From: Gymnorhina tibicen
Lineage: Eukaryota > Chordata > Aves > Passeriformes > Artamidae
Direction of reading: 5' to 3'
DNA: 64,000 nucleotides
Assembly (NCBI GenBank): GCA_013399875.1
Contig: VXAZ01000955.1
Span: 1-64,000, forward strand
In this document: piece after piece, positions 11,436 to 22,202 of the stretch
Position numbering within the stretch: position 1 is the stretch's first letter
How the letters are laid out: each line of letters starts with the position of its first letter
Translations under genes and position numbers: made by a program
Notes under the pieces: generated by a model
Seen by the model: the letters and a program-made list of their open reading frames with translations, nothing else
Told to the model about the DNA's origin: nothing
Databases searched by the model: none

Positions 11436-11780
11436 GATCTGGGCATAAAGGATGGATAAAAAGCCAAGATACTTGGTGCCTTCTTCAGCTCAGTCTTTAT
11501 TGGTAGGACCAGCCTCCAACAAGTTCCACACCCTTGAGACAATGGGAAATTGAAAGTTGAAGATCAGACTAGTGAACACTTAAACAAGCGGATTTCACAC
11601 AAGTCCACATGTCCTATTGGCACATACACACTCTGGCTGGGGGAGCTGGACCATGTAACGCTGGGAATCACACTCAGTCATCTTGGAGAGACTGTGGAGA
11701 TCAGGAAAGGTTTCTGAGAAATGGAAGAAAGCAAATGTCACCCTTTCCTTCAAGAAGTAAGGTCCAGATCAGTAGTTTAA
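11436..11780 (+). pseudogene. CR1 LINE ORF2 linker and start of RT, remnant
   Basis: Resumes the CR1 ORF2 interrupted at about 11050. Frame-broken translation gives DLGIKDG, then AFFSSVFIGRTSLQQ (matching the conserved NAFFASVF block), and later WRDCGDQERF / WKKANVTLSF-like blocks that precede the RT palm in CR1. Stops and shifts are frequent. Homology fades near the KK..EDP position at about 11775. Confidence 0.7.
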
Positions 11781-11866
11781 ATTTGGCAGTTAATGCATTG
11801 CTACACAGTAGTTCAATTTGTTCTACCACTTCAGGTCTTGATGTCTGTCATCTCCACCTACTCTAA

Positions 11867-13864
11867 GAAAAATTTTCAATGGTAAGACTGCACATGCAGC
11901 CTTTTGGTTGTATTTGCCAGTCCTTTTGCTTAGATCACAGGTCTGAAAAATTCCTTGGTCCACTGGACTCCCTTTTCTATATTATTTTTAATTTAAACTA
12001 ATTAAATGTATGTTATGTACTTATAAACCTCCTTCTCCTTCAGATGACATAAACAAACACCTTTATACAAACTTTTTAACAACTCTGCAGTTAGTATTTT
12101 TCCATAGAAATCTCCTCACCATCACCCTGCTCTAGTCCTTTAATGGTCTGCGCAACAAAATCCTGTATTTCCTGGTAGGCAAAACCACAGTTTTCCAAGT
12201 ATTAGCAGGAATAAAAACTTTCCAATTATTAATAAGCTATGACATGGAATGTCATGTTTTAAGATTGATAGTAATTATTTTGATGAGAATGGAAACCGTT
12301 TTATCGACTTCAGCTGGCATTAGTTCAGGTCCACGGCCCATCCGCTTCCCTTGGTCCTTCAAATGCTGTATTTTCTAATAAGGTGTGGGGTTTAGTTCAA
12401 AGGCTTTTAAAGCATGCTGTGACAATCAAATGTTGCTTTTATTTATCCTTAAGTTTTCAGAGGACTACATTTTTGTAATCATGCTTATTTCTGGGTCACA
12501 TAGTCACAGCAACTTTAACACTGGTAAATCAACCTCTCTTTTCAATTCAGCACAATAATTGAAGCTCTGTCTCTTAATGTAAAAAGTTAGACAGGTGTCA
12601 TCCGTGAGTTCATGTGGTGGTGATTACGAACAACACCATCAAGAGAAAAAGGGTTATAGAGGACGCAAGGGACATTTTTCCTTATTTATTTCTTTATATA
12701 CACGGGACACAAATCAGTCGGTACCGTATAACTAAGAAAAGTCTGCATGTTTCCTTGACCTAATAAATTGTCTTCTGAAGAACTAAATCTAAGATATTCA
12801 GTGGACTTGATCTGATACTGGACTTATTTTTGGCCATAGGAACAGAAAACACAAGGTTCTACTCTGATGCCTTGGACATAAAAACCTTTAAATGTATTTT
12901 CCTGTTTTAATTTTTGAAAGATTAATGTGCCTTGCAGATTTAGGAGATGGCTTGCAGGTTGGAAGGCATGGTGGCATGGAAGGCACAGTGGCGTGGAAGC
13001 CAGCAATAAAAGTCTGGAATTTCATCGGACCTTTTATTAATAATATGTATTGGAAAGAAATTTACTCTGGCTGTGGATTGTCATTTCTTGTCTGGGTGGA
13101 TTTGAATCTACGTCTATTTAAAGTCCAACTAGAGAGCAGCTAGGACTATCTGATACCTCTCCTATGAGTAGTTTTGAGGGCTTTTTCTGTCTTGTTCTTC
13201 ACTATAGAAGAGTCTGTTAGTGTTCTGAAGTGTCTTGAAGTTAGCGTCAGCAATATAAAATACTGAAGAGAAAAGAGCTTGAGAGAAATTTGAAAATAGG
13301 TATTCCTTTTACTAAAGTAGGACTTCTAGCACCAGAAGTAGCAAAGATGAGATAGACATCAGTAAAGGAGATCCAGTGGAGAAATAGACCTTGATGCTGC
13401 CCAAGTTCCTATTTTTCAGAGAAAATAGCATTGTCCCCAGCTTACAGGCAATATTTATAGTCTTTAGCTTACCTACATGATACTAAAAACTGAATATAGG
13501 CAGCTGAAAGACATGGTTGGAAAGAAGATAGATTACTTGTAATGACTATGACCCATCTGCAGGACAGAATTGTCTCTAGGAGAAGCTGTCACCAAGAAGC
13601 AGTGTTGGAAGTGTAAAGGTACTGGGTGCAAGCGTTTATTGTGAGTTCAGCTGATGTTTCTCTGAGGATAATCATGTAATGATTGTGTTCAGAACACAAC
13701 TGAACACATTCTGTTTCCATGTATACCCAAAAATCGAACCTGCCACAAAAGCTCTCCACTTCTAATGCGCCCTGGTTTTTTTTGTGTGAGGAAGATGGAC
13801 GAGCAGAGCCTGTGCATTATCTATTTGTAATCCATAAGCCTGGAAAGCCCTTTGCAACTATTTA
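11867..13864. other. non-coding DNA, no gene seen
   Basis: No repeat body or gene recognised. Around 12950-13000 there is a short imperfect tandem of GGAAGGCATGGTGGC-like units. The 85-codon open frame just upstream (11609-11866) is mostly decoded CR1. Confidence 0.5.
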
Positions 13865-13869
13865 GGAGT
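13865..13869. repeat. target-site duplication GGAGT, left copy
   Basis: GGAGT sits immediately before the TG start of the LTR at 13870 and is repeated directly after its CA end (14705-14709). Confidence 0.8.
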
Positions 13870-14517
13870 TGTCAGAGACTGAAAATAGTTTATGCCTCAA
13901 ACACTGATATAAAGTTTTAAGGAAGCTACAACCACAAAAACCTCCCTGAAGAACTTTGGACCGTAAGTAGAACTGCTGATTAGATTAAAGGAAACCTATT
14001 GTTCAATCACCTCAGGCTGAGGAAAGGTTTGCATCCACAATAGGTCAAAGCCTCCAGCTGAATTTGAGGTGGGGGGCAGAGCACAGCTCACAGAAGCCAG
14101 GTTTACACAGACTCCCCCCAGCCGAGGGGGGAGGAGGAGATTTTTGGGTGCTTGGTGTAACCTCTGTGAGAGGCAATAAACACCCATCCTCCGATTACAC
14201 AAACCGGCCCAGCTGTGGAACCCCCAGCCCCACGGGACATCCACGTGAGAGGCTTTGCCCCACAGGACTGCACGTGATGCCACAGATCCAGAGAGTGCTG
14301 TAAGAGGCTGCCCCCTCCCCCAGGGCGACATGCCTGGACACACCTGCCTAGCCTGAGCACATACACCCATCGGATTCCATGCTTTCCTCGGGGGGATCTT
14401 CACTGGATCAACAGTGAAGATGCTGGAGAGGATCAACAGAGCATTGCTGGGATCCATGGACTGGTGATATTTTCCTTATTCTGTCCCTGTCACTTTCTTT
14501 CTGTCCCCCCCAACTAT

Positions 14518-14537
14518 TTTCTACTTCCTTCTTTCCT

Positions 14538-14568
<31 letters not shown>

Positions 14569-14583
14569 GTCTCTCTCTCTCTC
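14518..14583. repeat. (CT)n-rich tract within the LTR
   Basis: Almost pure C/T, with long TCTCTC runs interrupted by TTCC and TGTC. It lies between the GGATCCAT block and the poly(A) signal of the solo LTR. Confidence 0.85.
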
Positions 14584-14595
14584 ATATCTACCATC

Positions 14596-14601
14596 AATAA
14601 A
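14596..14601 (+). promoter_or_regulatory. LTR poly(A) signal AATAAA
   Basis: Canonical hexamer about 100 bp before the CA end of the LTR. Confidence 0.6.
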
Positions 14602-14704
14602 ACTCATATTATTATCACTCGCATATGGTCTCATTTACACCTTAATTTGGGCAGACGAATTTCTAAAGAACCTTAATAATAACAGTACTAATTAGATCAT
14701 AACA

Positions 14705-14709
14705 GGAGT
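14705..14709. repeat. target-site duplication GGAGT, right copy
   Basis: Matches 13865-13869 exactly and follows the CA end of the LTR directly. Confidence 0.8.
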
Positions 14710-15934
14710 AACGCATGGGCTAGAGCCTACTGTTTTCTTCTTTTCTTCCTTCAGAAGCTGGCACAAGTGACGAAGCAGGCATACAGGAAAGAGAAGAAAG
14801 ACCTGCCCCTTCTCACTCCAAAAATGCGCTCTGTTCATGCATAGCATCAGAGTGTGTACTTAATTTATCCCCTGAACTGAGGCTAGGACACTAGGCAGAG
14901 GTGTGTCCTTTTCCAACTTAGTTTCCTTAGGCAAAATCTGCAGTTCAAATTTAAAACGGTTTTTTCCCTTCATATTATGTATGTAGCCCCTTCTTTTTTA
15001 CTTCCTTTGAACCCTTTTCCAAATGTCATTGAAACTCATCAAAAGATTGCAGAATTCAAAGGAGTAGAGTGAATAAAAACAAGGGAATGAGAAATATTCC
15101 CTTTGTTAAGGCAATAGCATACACTGAAGCATTATTAAGAAAGAGAATAGCCACATAAGGCAGAGAAGCTATTCATAATCTAACTTAAAGAAAAAAATTC
15201 CATCAGCTGTGCACACTATCAGACATCAGGGAATGTGTCCACTGTCTAGGAAGTAAAGTTTCTTTAATTCCTCCACATATAGAACTACTAGTTTCCCTAA
15301 CATAAAATCTGAGCCCTTTCAACCTCAATTCCAACTGCTATGTTCAGAAATATTGTGACTTCAGAAAAACCCCCAAAATGCAAAAAAACCCCCACCTCTG
15401 TTCCTTGCAGTTCCCTTAGGTCATAATTGTGATCAAAAAGCACCCAGACATGCCACCTTTACTTCCACAGGCATGGAAGTAAATGAAGCAGCAGGATTTA
15501 GGTTTCATGAAATGTGTGAGAGGGGAAAATATTGCCCTTGTGCTGACAGCAGTATACTGGAACTGAAAAATCTGTAGTCACCTGTAAAACATTGTAATGT
15601 CAATTACAGTTTGAAAAGGATCTTTTCTTGGCTGAGAAATGCAGAAACTCGCATAATCAATGCTACATTTCATGTACTTTTCAGGAGTGTACTTAATATC
15701 ATAAAAAAGTGAGAGGAGATCATTCTTTCAAGTCTATGTATGTGATTGCATTTAGGAAAGATGACTAATTCTTCAGAGCTGCCATCTCGAATTTTCTGGA
15801 GAGAGGAATGAAGGACTCCACTTCCTCACCATCTCGAACATCCTTAACAGCCCGAGCTCTGTCCAAAAAACACTGTTATTGCTTACTTGTACCACCATGG
15901 AATTTCCATATCTAGGAATTTTATCTTTAACCCT
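14710..15934. other. non-coding DNA, no gene seen
   Basis: Nothing recognised. The last 150 bases may be decayed CR1 leading into the next feature, but I cannot show it. Confidence 0.5.
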
Positions 15935-16668
15935 GAGTTTATACATCGTCCTGAGGACTTGAGGAATGCAAGTGTCATTCCTGGTTCCAAGAATACTAAA
16001 ATGAAGGATCCATGGAACTACAGGGCAGTATGCCACACTTCAGTCACTAGGAAGGTTATGTGACAAATAATCCCAGTGGGCACCACATTGACCATGGTCA
16101 AACATTGTGCCCTTCCCAAAAAGAAGGCCAGCAATCCTGTGGGCTTCATGAGGAAGACCACTGTCTGCAGATCAAGGGACTTGATTCCAATTCTCTGCTA
16201 CATCTCTGACACATCCCTGTGCTGTATTAAGATCTGGGCTTCCCAGAGACAAACAGACATACTGAAGTGCCAGCAGCAGAGGATCACAAAGATGTTGAAG
16301 GGACTGGAGCATTTGTCATGTGGGGGGAGGGGGGCTAAGAGCACTGGGAGAGTTACTCTGGGGAAGAATGGGCTCAGAGAAATCTTTAAAGTACATAAAT
16401 ATTATAGTGGGCAAACCAGACTGTTTTCAGTGGTGTCTAGTGACATGAGGAGAGCACAAACTGAAAAAAAATCTAGAATTCCAGTTAAACATAAAAGACC
16501 CCTTTTTTACTGTGATGGCAGAGTCAAACTCGGGCAAAGGTTTCCCAGAGCTGAGGAACCCCCATCCTTGGACGTATTCAAACTTGCCTGGACATGTCCC
16601 TCCTGGGCCACCTGCTGTAGCTGCCCCCGCTGTGAGAGGAGCAGGAGCGGTCTGTCTCCCGAGGTAAG
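15935..16668 (+). pseudogene. CR1 LINE ORF2 RT and 3' portion, internally deleted
   Basis: Broken-frame translation starts with RNASVIP and KMKDPWNYRAV, matching the CR1 block before the RT palm (NVTPIFKKG, EDPGNYRPVSLTS). After a jump it gives ITKMLKGLEHLSC and then RFPRAEEPPSLDVFK, the CR1 ORF2 C-terminus. The catalytic palm with the FADD-type motif is missing, so an internal deletion of most of RT is inferred near 16100-16200. The 204-codon plus-strand open frame at 16076-16690 is this decoded CR1, not a host gene. It ends at a TCTCCCGAGGT motif without the terminal octamers. Confidence 0.75.
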
Positions 16669-17579
16669 ATACAGCACTGTGGTGCTGTAAATCTGCGATG
16701 CATGTGTGTGTGTTCATGTGTGTTTCTATGTGTACACATATTCTCAGAAGAATTGCAGCCTTATAGGAAAAGTCAACAGTAGTGAAGGGCAAAACAGATT
16801 CTTGCTGAAGTGGTATATAGCAAACCGGCCCTGGGACTGGCAATGAAGTAAGCAGGAACTTTTAAGTTTAGTTGAAAGGAATTATAAAAGAAAAGCGCTG
16901 AAACATAAAAGGTTAAGGGCAGATGCCTTTGAAGAGTTTAGTGCACTGCCTGCTGGTGTGGTTTAAGCAAATCAGAAGCAAAGGTGTTTCCTTATCTGGA
17001 ATGTTAATGAGGGAGAAGCTGAGCGCTTTGCTAAGCAGAATTGTGGCCTGCATGATAATTTGTCAGTCTCTGACAGTATTATGCTGCTTCAAAAGATGCT
17101 GTGACATCCTCAAACTTAAAATTATGGGAGGATGACAATTCAGTCACAGAGGAAGTCAGTGGGCTTTCAGCTAACTTTAAATAGTTATGAGACAATGTGA
17201 GCTTTAATTCTACAGTCATCATAGATACAGTGTTTTGGGGGTTGTTTTGAGGAAAATGGGACCATAAGTTGTCAGCAATAGTATACAAGAGTTAAATGAG
17301 TAAAAGACAGGTATTATGGCTGTTTGGAACAGCTTATTAAAAACCATATAATTTTTTCTTATGAAGATATCAAGCAGACTGTACCAAAAAAAAAATTCTA
17401 AGTCTACTACCATGCCTGGTTTTCCTGCAGCACAGTTACTTCTAGAACAGCTGTCAAACAGAAACGAAGTTCCTTTAGGTCTAACAAAAATTTCATTTTA
17501 AATCTTCTTTATCATCCTTAGCCTTTAGTTTACAAGCAGCTAAGGTGCCCACTATGACTGCTAGAGCTTAAACACTAGA
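16669..17579. other. non-coding DNA with a TG-rich patch
   Basis: A TGTGTG-rich patch lies at about 16697-16735. Otherwise nothing recognised. Confidence 0.5.
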
Positions 17580-18115
17580 TAGATAAATAAAAATTAGTTT
17601 CATGGTTGCCAACAAACAGCACACTTGGCGCACAGACCATAGTGAGCTGTCGCGGTGATACTGGATGATAAAATGCCGCGACCTTCCCAAAAGCGCCTCC
17701 AAGGAAGCCTTGGTGCAGCCAGCACCCTTGCACACACACGTACGCACACACACCGGGTAGCTAGCAAAAACAGTCCAACCGTGGATGAGCAGGAAGGGTC
17801 TTCCCGTGGGGTTCTACAGGAGAGATTTTAATGCATCCGCACTCGTGCCAGGTTCCAGACAAGTCCGGGCAGAACAATGGGGGTCCAGGGTAGGGGGACT
17901 AATCGAGAAACTCTGAGGGCGTATCAGGTAACAAGGGGTGTAGCGGCCAACAGAGCCAACCAGGGAAGCAGAACTGGGGAAGCTTTTTCAGTCACCATAA
18001 GCTGGAAAGGAACCTAGAACTTATCCCACCGTAGGACTCCTTTTGTTCCTTGTCCAGCAGGCCCACCGGCCTCCAGAGTGAGCTTTGGACTTTGAAGGGA
18101 AACTAGGAAAATGCA
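17580..18115 (-). mobile_element. GC- and CpG-rich antisense LTR-like block
   Basis: Sharply richer in G+C and CpG than its flanks (GTCGCGGTGATAC, ATGCCGCGACC, ACACGTACGCAC). Read on the minus strand it has LTR-like order: U3-like sequence, an ATTAAA poly(A)-like hexamer in GCATTAAAATCTCTCCTG, then CpG-rich U5-like sequence that could end in ...GGCAACCA (plus-strand TGGTTGCC at about 17603). No target-site duplication was found, so edges are approximate. It could be an ERVK-type LTR; the alternative is a decayed unrelated GC-rich repeat. Confidence 0.4.
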
Positions 18116-20130
18116 ATAGGTGCTTTTATCTTCAAATATTTTGATCCCTTATTTGGAAGATCTTGATTTCAGCAGGTGTTAGATTTTAATTATACTAGAG
18201 AATTTGTACTTCTTGCTCCTCTTGCCTGAAAGCCATGGAATGAGACAGAAATCTACTTGGCCCATTGGGGTGAAACCCACACTGAAAAAAGAGTTTTCTC
18301 TACTCTAGAATCGCCTTTGCTGCTAGAAAAAAATGTGGGCAAGGAGACCATAGAGCAGATGGATGTTGTTTTCCTAAAAGTGTTAAAGGTCATTTAAGAC
18401 AAACAAGTTGATGTCAGTGACACACTGAGAATAAGACAATAAAACTCAAATGGAGTGGCCACCAAGCACTTTGTTAGATTCAGAGTTTAATCTGTAAATC
18501 TAGAAAGTAACACTGTAGAGTTCTCCCAAAATGATCATGAACATCCATTAACGCATCACTAAATATAAGCATAAGAAGATTAGTCTGGTTTTGAATATTC
18601 TAATCTTTCCAAATCCACACTGCAAACAAAAAGCAGGAATGGGAATTTTCATTTTGTTTGTGTAACATCAAAATTAAAGTGCATGTATGCGGAACTTCTG
18701 CTTGAACAGATCTTCTTATAAAGGGGAGGATGCAGTGCCAAATTTGTGCACTGCACTAAAAGATTGTTTTTGGGGTGGCTTAAATTAGAAATATTATAAA
18801 ACAGTATGAAATGAACATAATGGAAATGGAATGATGTTGACAAGCTTTCTCCCCTTTTCACATCACTGTTATCCAGGACAAATATGACATCTTATATGAA
18901 TGACTTGCCTAACAGGCATTATCAGTATCATCAGTACTTCTAGCAACAGTGAAAAAATACTAAAACTGCTTAAAAAAATTAGTGAAAGCCTTGATGAAAG
19001 CCTCTAAGTACTTTATAAAACCATTACAGCTACAGCATACACTGTGAAAGGGGCTCACAGGTTTTAAAGAATAAGGTTACCCCGCAAAGACTTATCTCTA
19101 CAAAGAGACAGTTTGATGGGGACAGTCAGGAAATATGAAAGCTGTGTTTATCCTAGTGCATCCTGTATGTTCTCTATAAACAGCCATATCTTTTATTCAC
19201 TGCCTCTTACCAAAGTATGAGGTATGTTGATTGATGGTAAGATACATTAGTAGTATCTTCACCTAGTGTGATATCATGTTAAGCTGAATGCTGATTGATA
19301 TATTGGATATGTATGATGCCTTCTGACTGCATTTGTCTGTTGATGTCTTTCAGTTCAGGTTAGCGGTGATTTCTTGATGACTGATTTGTTGTAGTTTTTA
19401 AGTCTCGTGTTTGGAACATTTGGAGGTCTTTCATGGAAAATGTCTTGAAATAGGTACAATCATGAGTAATTGATGTAAACTATTAAACTGTTTTCTTTTT
19501 TTTCACAAGCATTATCCTTAAAAATTTAGTGGAATACTCAATCATCATTGCTGAAAATCGTATACGCTTTCTGTTAAGACATGCATATTCTGATTCGAGG
19601 TACAGTTTACGATCATTGGACTTTAAAAAATTGTTTTAGTCTATATTATAGATAAGCAATGCTCTGCTGAAACAATAAAATAGGAAATTCTTCTCATCTC
19701 TTTTGCTTAATATTTTCATACTATTACTTCAATTCCTTCCAGGTGCTGTTTGTAGCATAGCAATTTATCTTCTTACATATCTGCACCTCATTTCTTCATT
19801 AACAAAACTGATGAGACTCAAGCATGTTTTCCAGTCTAGATAGCTTTCTCGTACATTTATAGGAAGTTTATGGATGTGTACATTCATATTTATAAATTGC
19901 TAAGTGTGGCCTAGTTTTATTTATAAAAAGTAATACATGTGATGTGCATACAAATTAAAGCAAGTTACTGATGAAATCCCTTTTCACTTAAAATTGACTG
20001 TTTCACTGAAGCTTTCATTGTGAAGGTTTCTATGGCCTTAATTACTGTCTATTATGGAACCTATTCCATAACTGTGAAAATAGACAAAGAGAGAGAAATA
20101 AAGTAAAATACAGGAAAGAAATAGAGAAAA
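18116..20130. other. AT-rich non-coding DNA, no gene seen
   Basis: No gene or repeat body recognised. Confidence 0.55.
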
Positions 20131-20344
20131 GTAAAATGAGAGGGAGGGAGGGAGGGAGGCAGGCAGGAAGGAAGGCAAGAAGGCAGGCAGGAAGGTGGGC
20201 AGGCAGGCATCCAGGAAGGCAGGCAAGAAGGAGGGGCAAGAAACAGAAGGAAAGAGAAGGAAAGAGAAAGAGAATGATAACAAGAAAGAGAAAGATTGGA
20301 AAAAAAACCCAGACAAGCAAAAAGAAAAAGAGAACTGAAGGAAG
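20131..20344. repeat. purine-rich low-complexity tract (GGGA, GGCA, GAAA)
   Basis: Nearly free of T. It moves from GGGA units to AGGCAGGA units to GAAAGAGAAAGA. It runs straight into CR1 sequence and supplies the first part of a 395-codon plus-strand open frame (20136-21323), which is therefore a chimera of microsatellite and CR1. Confidence 0.9.
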
Positions 20345-20929
20345 CATGAGAGAGCAACTGGAATTTATTGAACCCTATGCAGGGGCAGACAGAAGAGTTG
20401 AGAGCTTATGGGTAAGAACTGAGGGCCAGATTAATATGGGTGACTGTTGTGGGTGTTTACTACAGGCCACCTGTATTAGGGAGGAGGAAGTTGATGAGGC
20501 TTTCTGTGAACAGCTGAAAGTAGCCTCACAGTCACGGGCCCTTTTTCTCCTGGGGGACTTCAGCTTCTGTGATACTTGTTGGAGGGACAACACGGCTGGG
20601 CACACAAGGTCCAGGATGTTCCCACAGACCTCTGATGATAACTTTTTGACACTAGCGGTGGAAGAGCCAAGGAGGAAAGGTGTGTTGCTGGACTTTGTAC
20701 TAACAAACCAGGAGGGACTGGTTGAAGATATGAAGGTTGGGGGCAGCCTTTGCTGTAGTGACCATGAGATGGTTCAACTCAGGATCCTGAATGGAGACAA
20801 AAAAGCAGCAAGCAGGACTAGAACCCTAAACTTCTGGAGAGCTAACTTTGACCTCTTCAAAGGCCTACATACAGGAATCCCATGGGATGGGGATATAGAA
20901 GAGAAAGGGGTCCAAAACAGCTGGTCACT

Positions 20930-21247
20930 TCCTCCAAGCTCAAGACCAGTATATCCCCACGAGCAAGAAATCAGGCAAAAGGGCCAGGAGACCTGCGTGG
21001 GTGAGCAGGGAGTTCTAGTAAATCTCAAGCACAAGAAAGAAATTTTACAGTATGTGGAAAAAGGGATAGGCTACATGGGAGGAACATCCNAGGCTACATG
21101 GGAGGAACATCCTCAGAGTATACAGGGATTAAACAGGGAAGGCCCACTTGGAATTGAGTCTGGCAAGAGGTATCAAGGACAACAACTAGGGTTCTACAAG
21201 TACATCATCAGCAAAGGGAAGAATAGGGAAAATGTGGGGCCACTGCT
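20930..21247. repeat. first copy of an exact 295-bp duplication
   Basis: Identical to 21249-21543 once an inner 22-bp repeat and an N (at 21090) are removed. It ends at a single N at 21248. Probable assembly artefact inside CR1. Confidence 0.9.
21068..21112. repeat. 22-bp exact duplication around a single N
   Basis: The same 22 bases occur at 21068-21089 and 21091-21112 with an N at 21090 between them; the second large copy has them once. This is the signature of two overlapping contig ends joined without merging. Confidence 0.9.
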
Positions 21248-21248
21248 N

Positions 21249-21543
21249 TCCTCCAAGCTCAAGACCAGTATATCCCCACGAGCAAGAAATCAGGCAAAAG
21301 GGCCAGGAGACCTGCGTGGGTGAGCAGGGAGTTCTAGTAAATCTCAAGCACAAGAAAGAAATTTTACAGTATGTGGAAAAAGGGATAGGCTACATGGGAG
21401 GAACATCCTCAGAGTATACAGGGATTAAACAGGGAAGGCCCACTTGGAATTGAGTCTGGCAAGAGGTATCAAGGACAACAACTAGGGTTCTACAAGTACA
21501 TCATCAGCAAAGGGAAGAATAGGGAAAATGTGGGGCCACTGCT
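21249..21543. repeat. second copy of the 295-bp duplication
   Basis: Continues smoothly into downstream CR1 sequence, so this is likely the genuine arrangement. Confidence 0.9.
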
Positions 21544-21751
21544 GAATCTGTGGGGGTCCTGGTGATGGAAGACACAGAGAAGACAGAATTAATGAACGCC
21601 TTCTTTGCCTCAGTCTTTAGTGTTGAGGCTGGGCCTTGTGAATCCCAACCTAATAGAATTAAGACAATAAGGCTGGAGAAAGGAAAACTTCCCCTTGGTC
21701 ATAAAGTTGGCTTATAGATCCGCTAGACAGACTTGACACCCATAAATCCAC

Positions 21752-22189
21752 GAGCCATAATGCTGAGCATGCTAAAAGAGCTGACAGATGTTGCTAAGCC
21801 ACTGTCCATCATCTTTGAAAAATAATGGCAAACAGGAGAGTGCCTGGTGACTGGAGGAAAGCCAGTGTGACTCCCATCTTCAAAAAGGGAAAGAAGGAGG
21901 ACCCTATGAATAGACTTTAGACTTGCACTTCTGTCTACATTGGGGTAAAATGTGAGTCGACCTTCCTGAGGGTTTGTTTGTTTGGGTTTTGTTGTTTGTT
22001 TGTTTGTTTGTTTTATTGTTTGTTTGATGTATTGTCATGTCCTGGCTCAAGTACTTTAAAAGACTGCCTCTAAAAGGCATAAAAGCATTCTCATGACAAG
22101 GTTGAGTACAACTGAGCGGTTCCAATACTGAATATGATTTAGTATGGATAGTACCCTAATTTCATTTGCAATTCCTTGGGATAATGTGA
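21752..22189. repeat. first copy of an exact 438-bp duplication
   Basis: Matches 22203-22640 base for base, contains the CR1 break at 21905 and a TTTG microsatellite, and ends at an N (22190). The two identical 73-codon minus-strand frames arise from it. Confidence 0.9.
21971..22025. repeat. (TTTG)n microsatellite
   Basis: Imperfect TTTG units; the copy in the duplicated block lies at 22422-22476. The repeat probably caused the assembly break nearby. Confidence 0.85.
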
Positions 22190-22190
22190 N
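22190..22190. other. single-N assembly join
   Basis: One N separates the two 438-bp copies, followed by 12 bases (22191-22202) not shared by the first copy's left edge. Confidence 0.9.
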
Positions 22191-22202
22191 CAAAAAACCC
22201 AG

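Larger units (their letters stand above)
13870..14704 (+). mobile_element. solo LTR, ERVL-like, with 5-bp target-site duplication
   Basis: An 835-bp block begins TGTCAGAGACTG and ends TCATAACA, giving TG...CA ends, and is bracketed by the perfect 5-bp direct repeat GGAGT. Five-base duplications fit ERVL-type integration. Toward the 3' side there is GGGATCCATGGACTGG, a CT-rich stretch, and a poly(A) signal AATAAA at 14596-14601, consistent with plus-strand orientation. A related, shorter copy lies in antisense at 61.1 kb and shares the terminal TGTTATGATC (as complement), the GACCATATG block and the GGATCCAT...TGGTGATAT block. No internal viral genes remain, so recombination between two LTRs is the likely origin. 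The 153-codon minus-strand frame at 13996-14457 is a chance reading of this LTR. Confidence 0.8.
20345..21905 (+). pseudogene. CR1 LINE ORF2 endonuclease to early RT fragment
   Basis: Starts in the endonuclease domain with VESLWVRTEGQINMGD, followed by LLGDFSFCDTCW (usual GDFN, here GDFS), LLDFVLTNQEGLVEDMKVGG and CSDHEMVQLRIL, which retains the SDH motif of APE-type endonucleases. The linker follows (TLNFWRANFDLFKG), then NAFFASVF at about 21595-21620 and a KKGKKEDP-like block ending at about 21905, where CR1 homology stops abruptly before the RT palm. Both ends are truncated: 5' truncation at the purine tract and loss of the 3' half. The underlying frame is unusually open for this window, suggesting a younger copy. 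The assembly inserts a false duplication at 20930-21543. Confidence 0.85.

Noticed and set aside
13996..14457. 153-codon minus-strand frame
   Set aside because: It lies wholly inside the solo LTR, antisense, with no known domain and competing frames on both strands.
13910..14668. TAAAG direct repeat (13910-13914 and 14664-14668) as LTR boundaries
   Set aside because: The enclosed block would not have TG/CA ends. Comparison with the antisense copy at 61.1 kb shows that the LTR continues to GATCATAACA, where GGAGT gives a better match.
16076..16690. 204-codon frame as a host gene
   Set aside because: Blocks such as ITKMLKGLEHLS and RFPRAEEPPSLDVFK identify it as decoded CR1 ORF2.
20038..20357. 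minus-strand S/F/L/P-rich frames near 20.0-20.35 kb
   Set aside because: They are the complement of the purine-rich tract in three frames.
20136..21323. 395-codon plus-strand open frame as a gene
   Set aside because: It is a chimera of a purine microsatellite, CR1 endonuclease sequence and an assembly duplication, and contains X residues from Ns.
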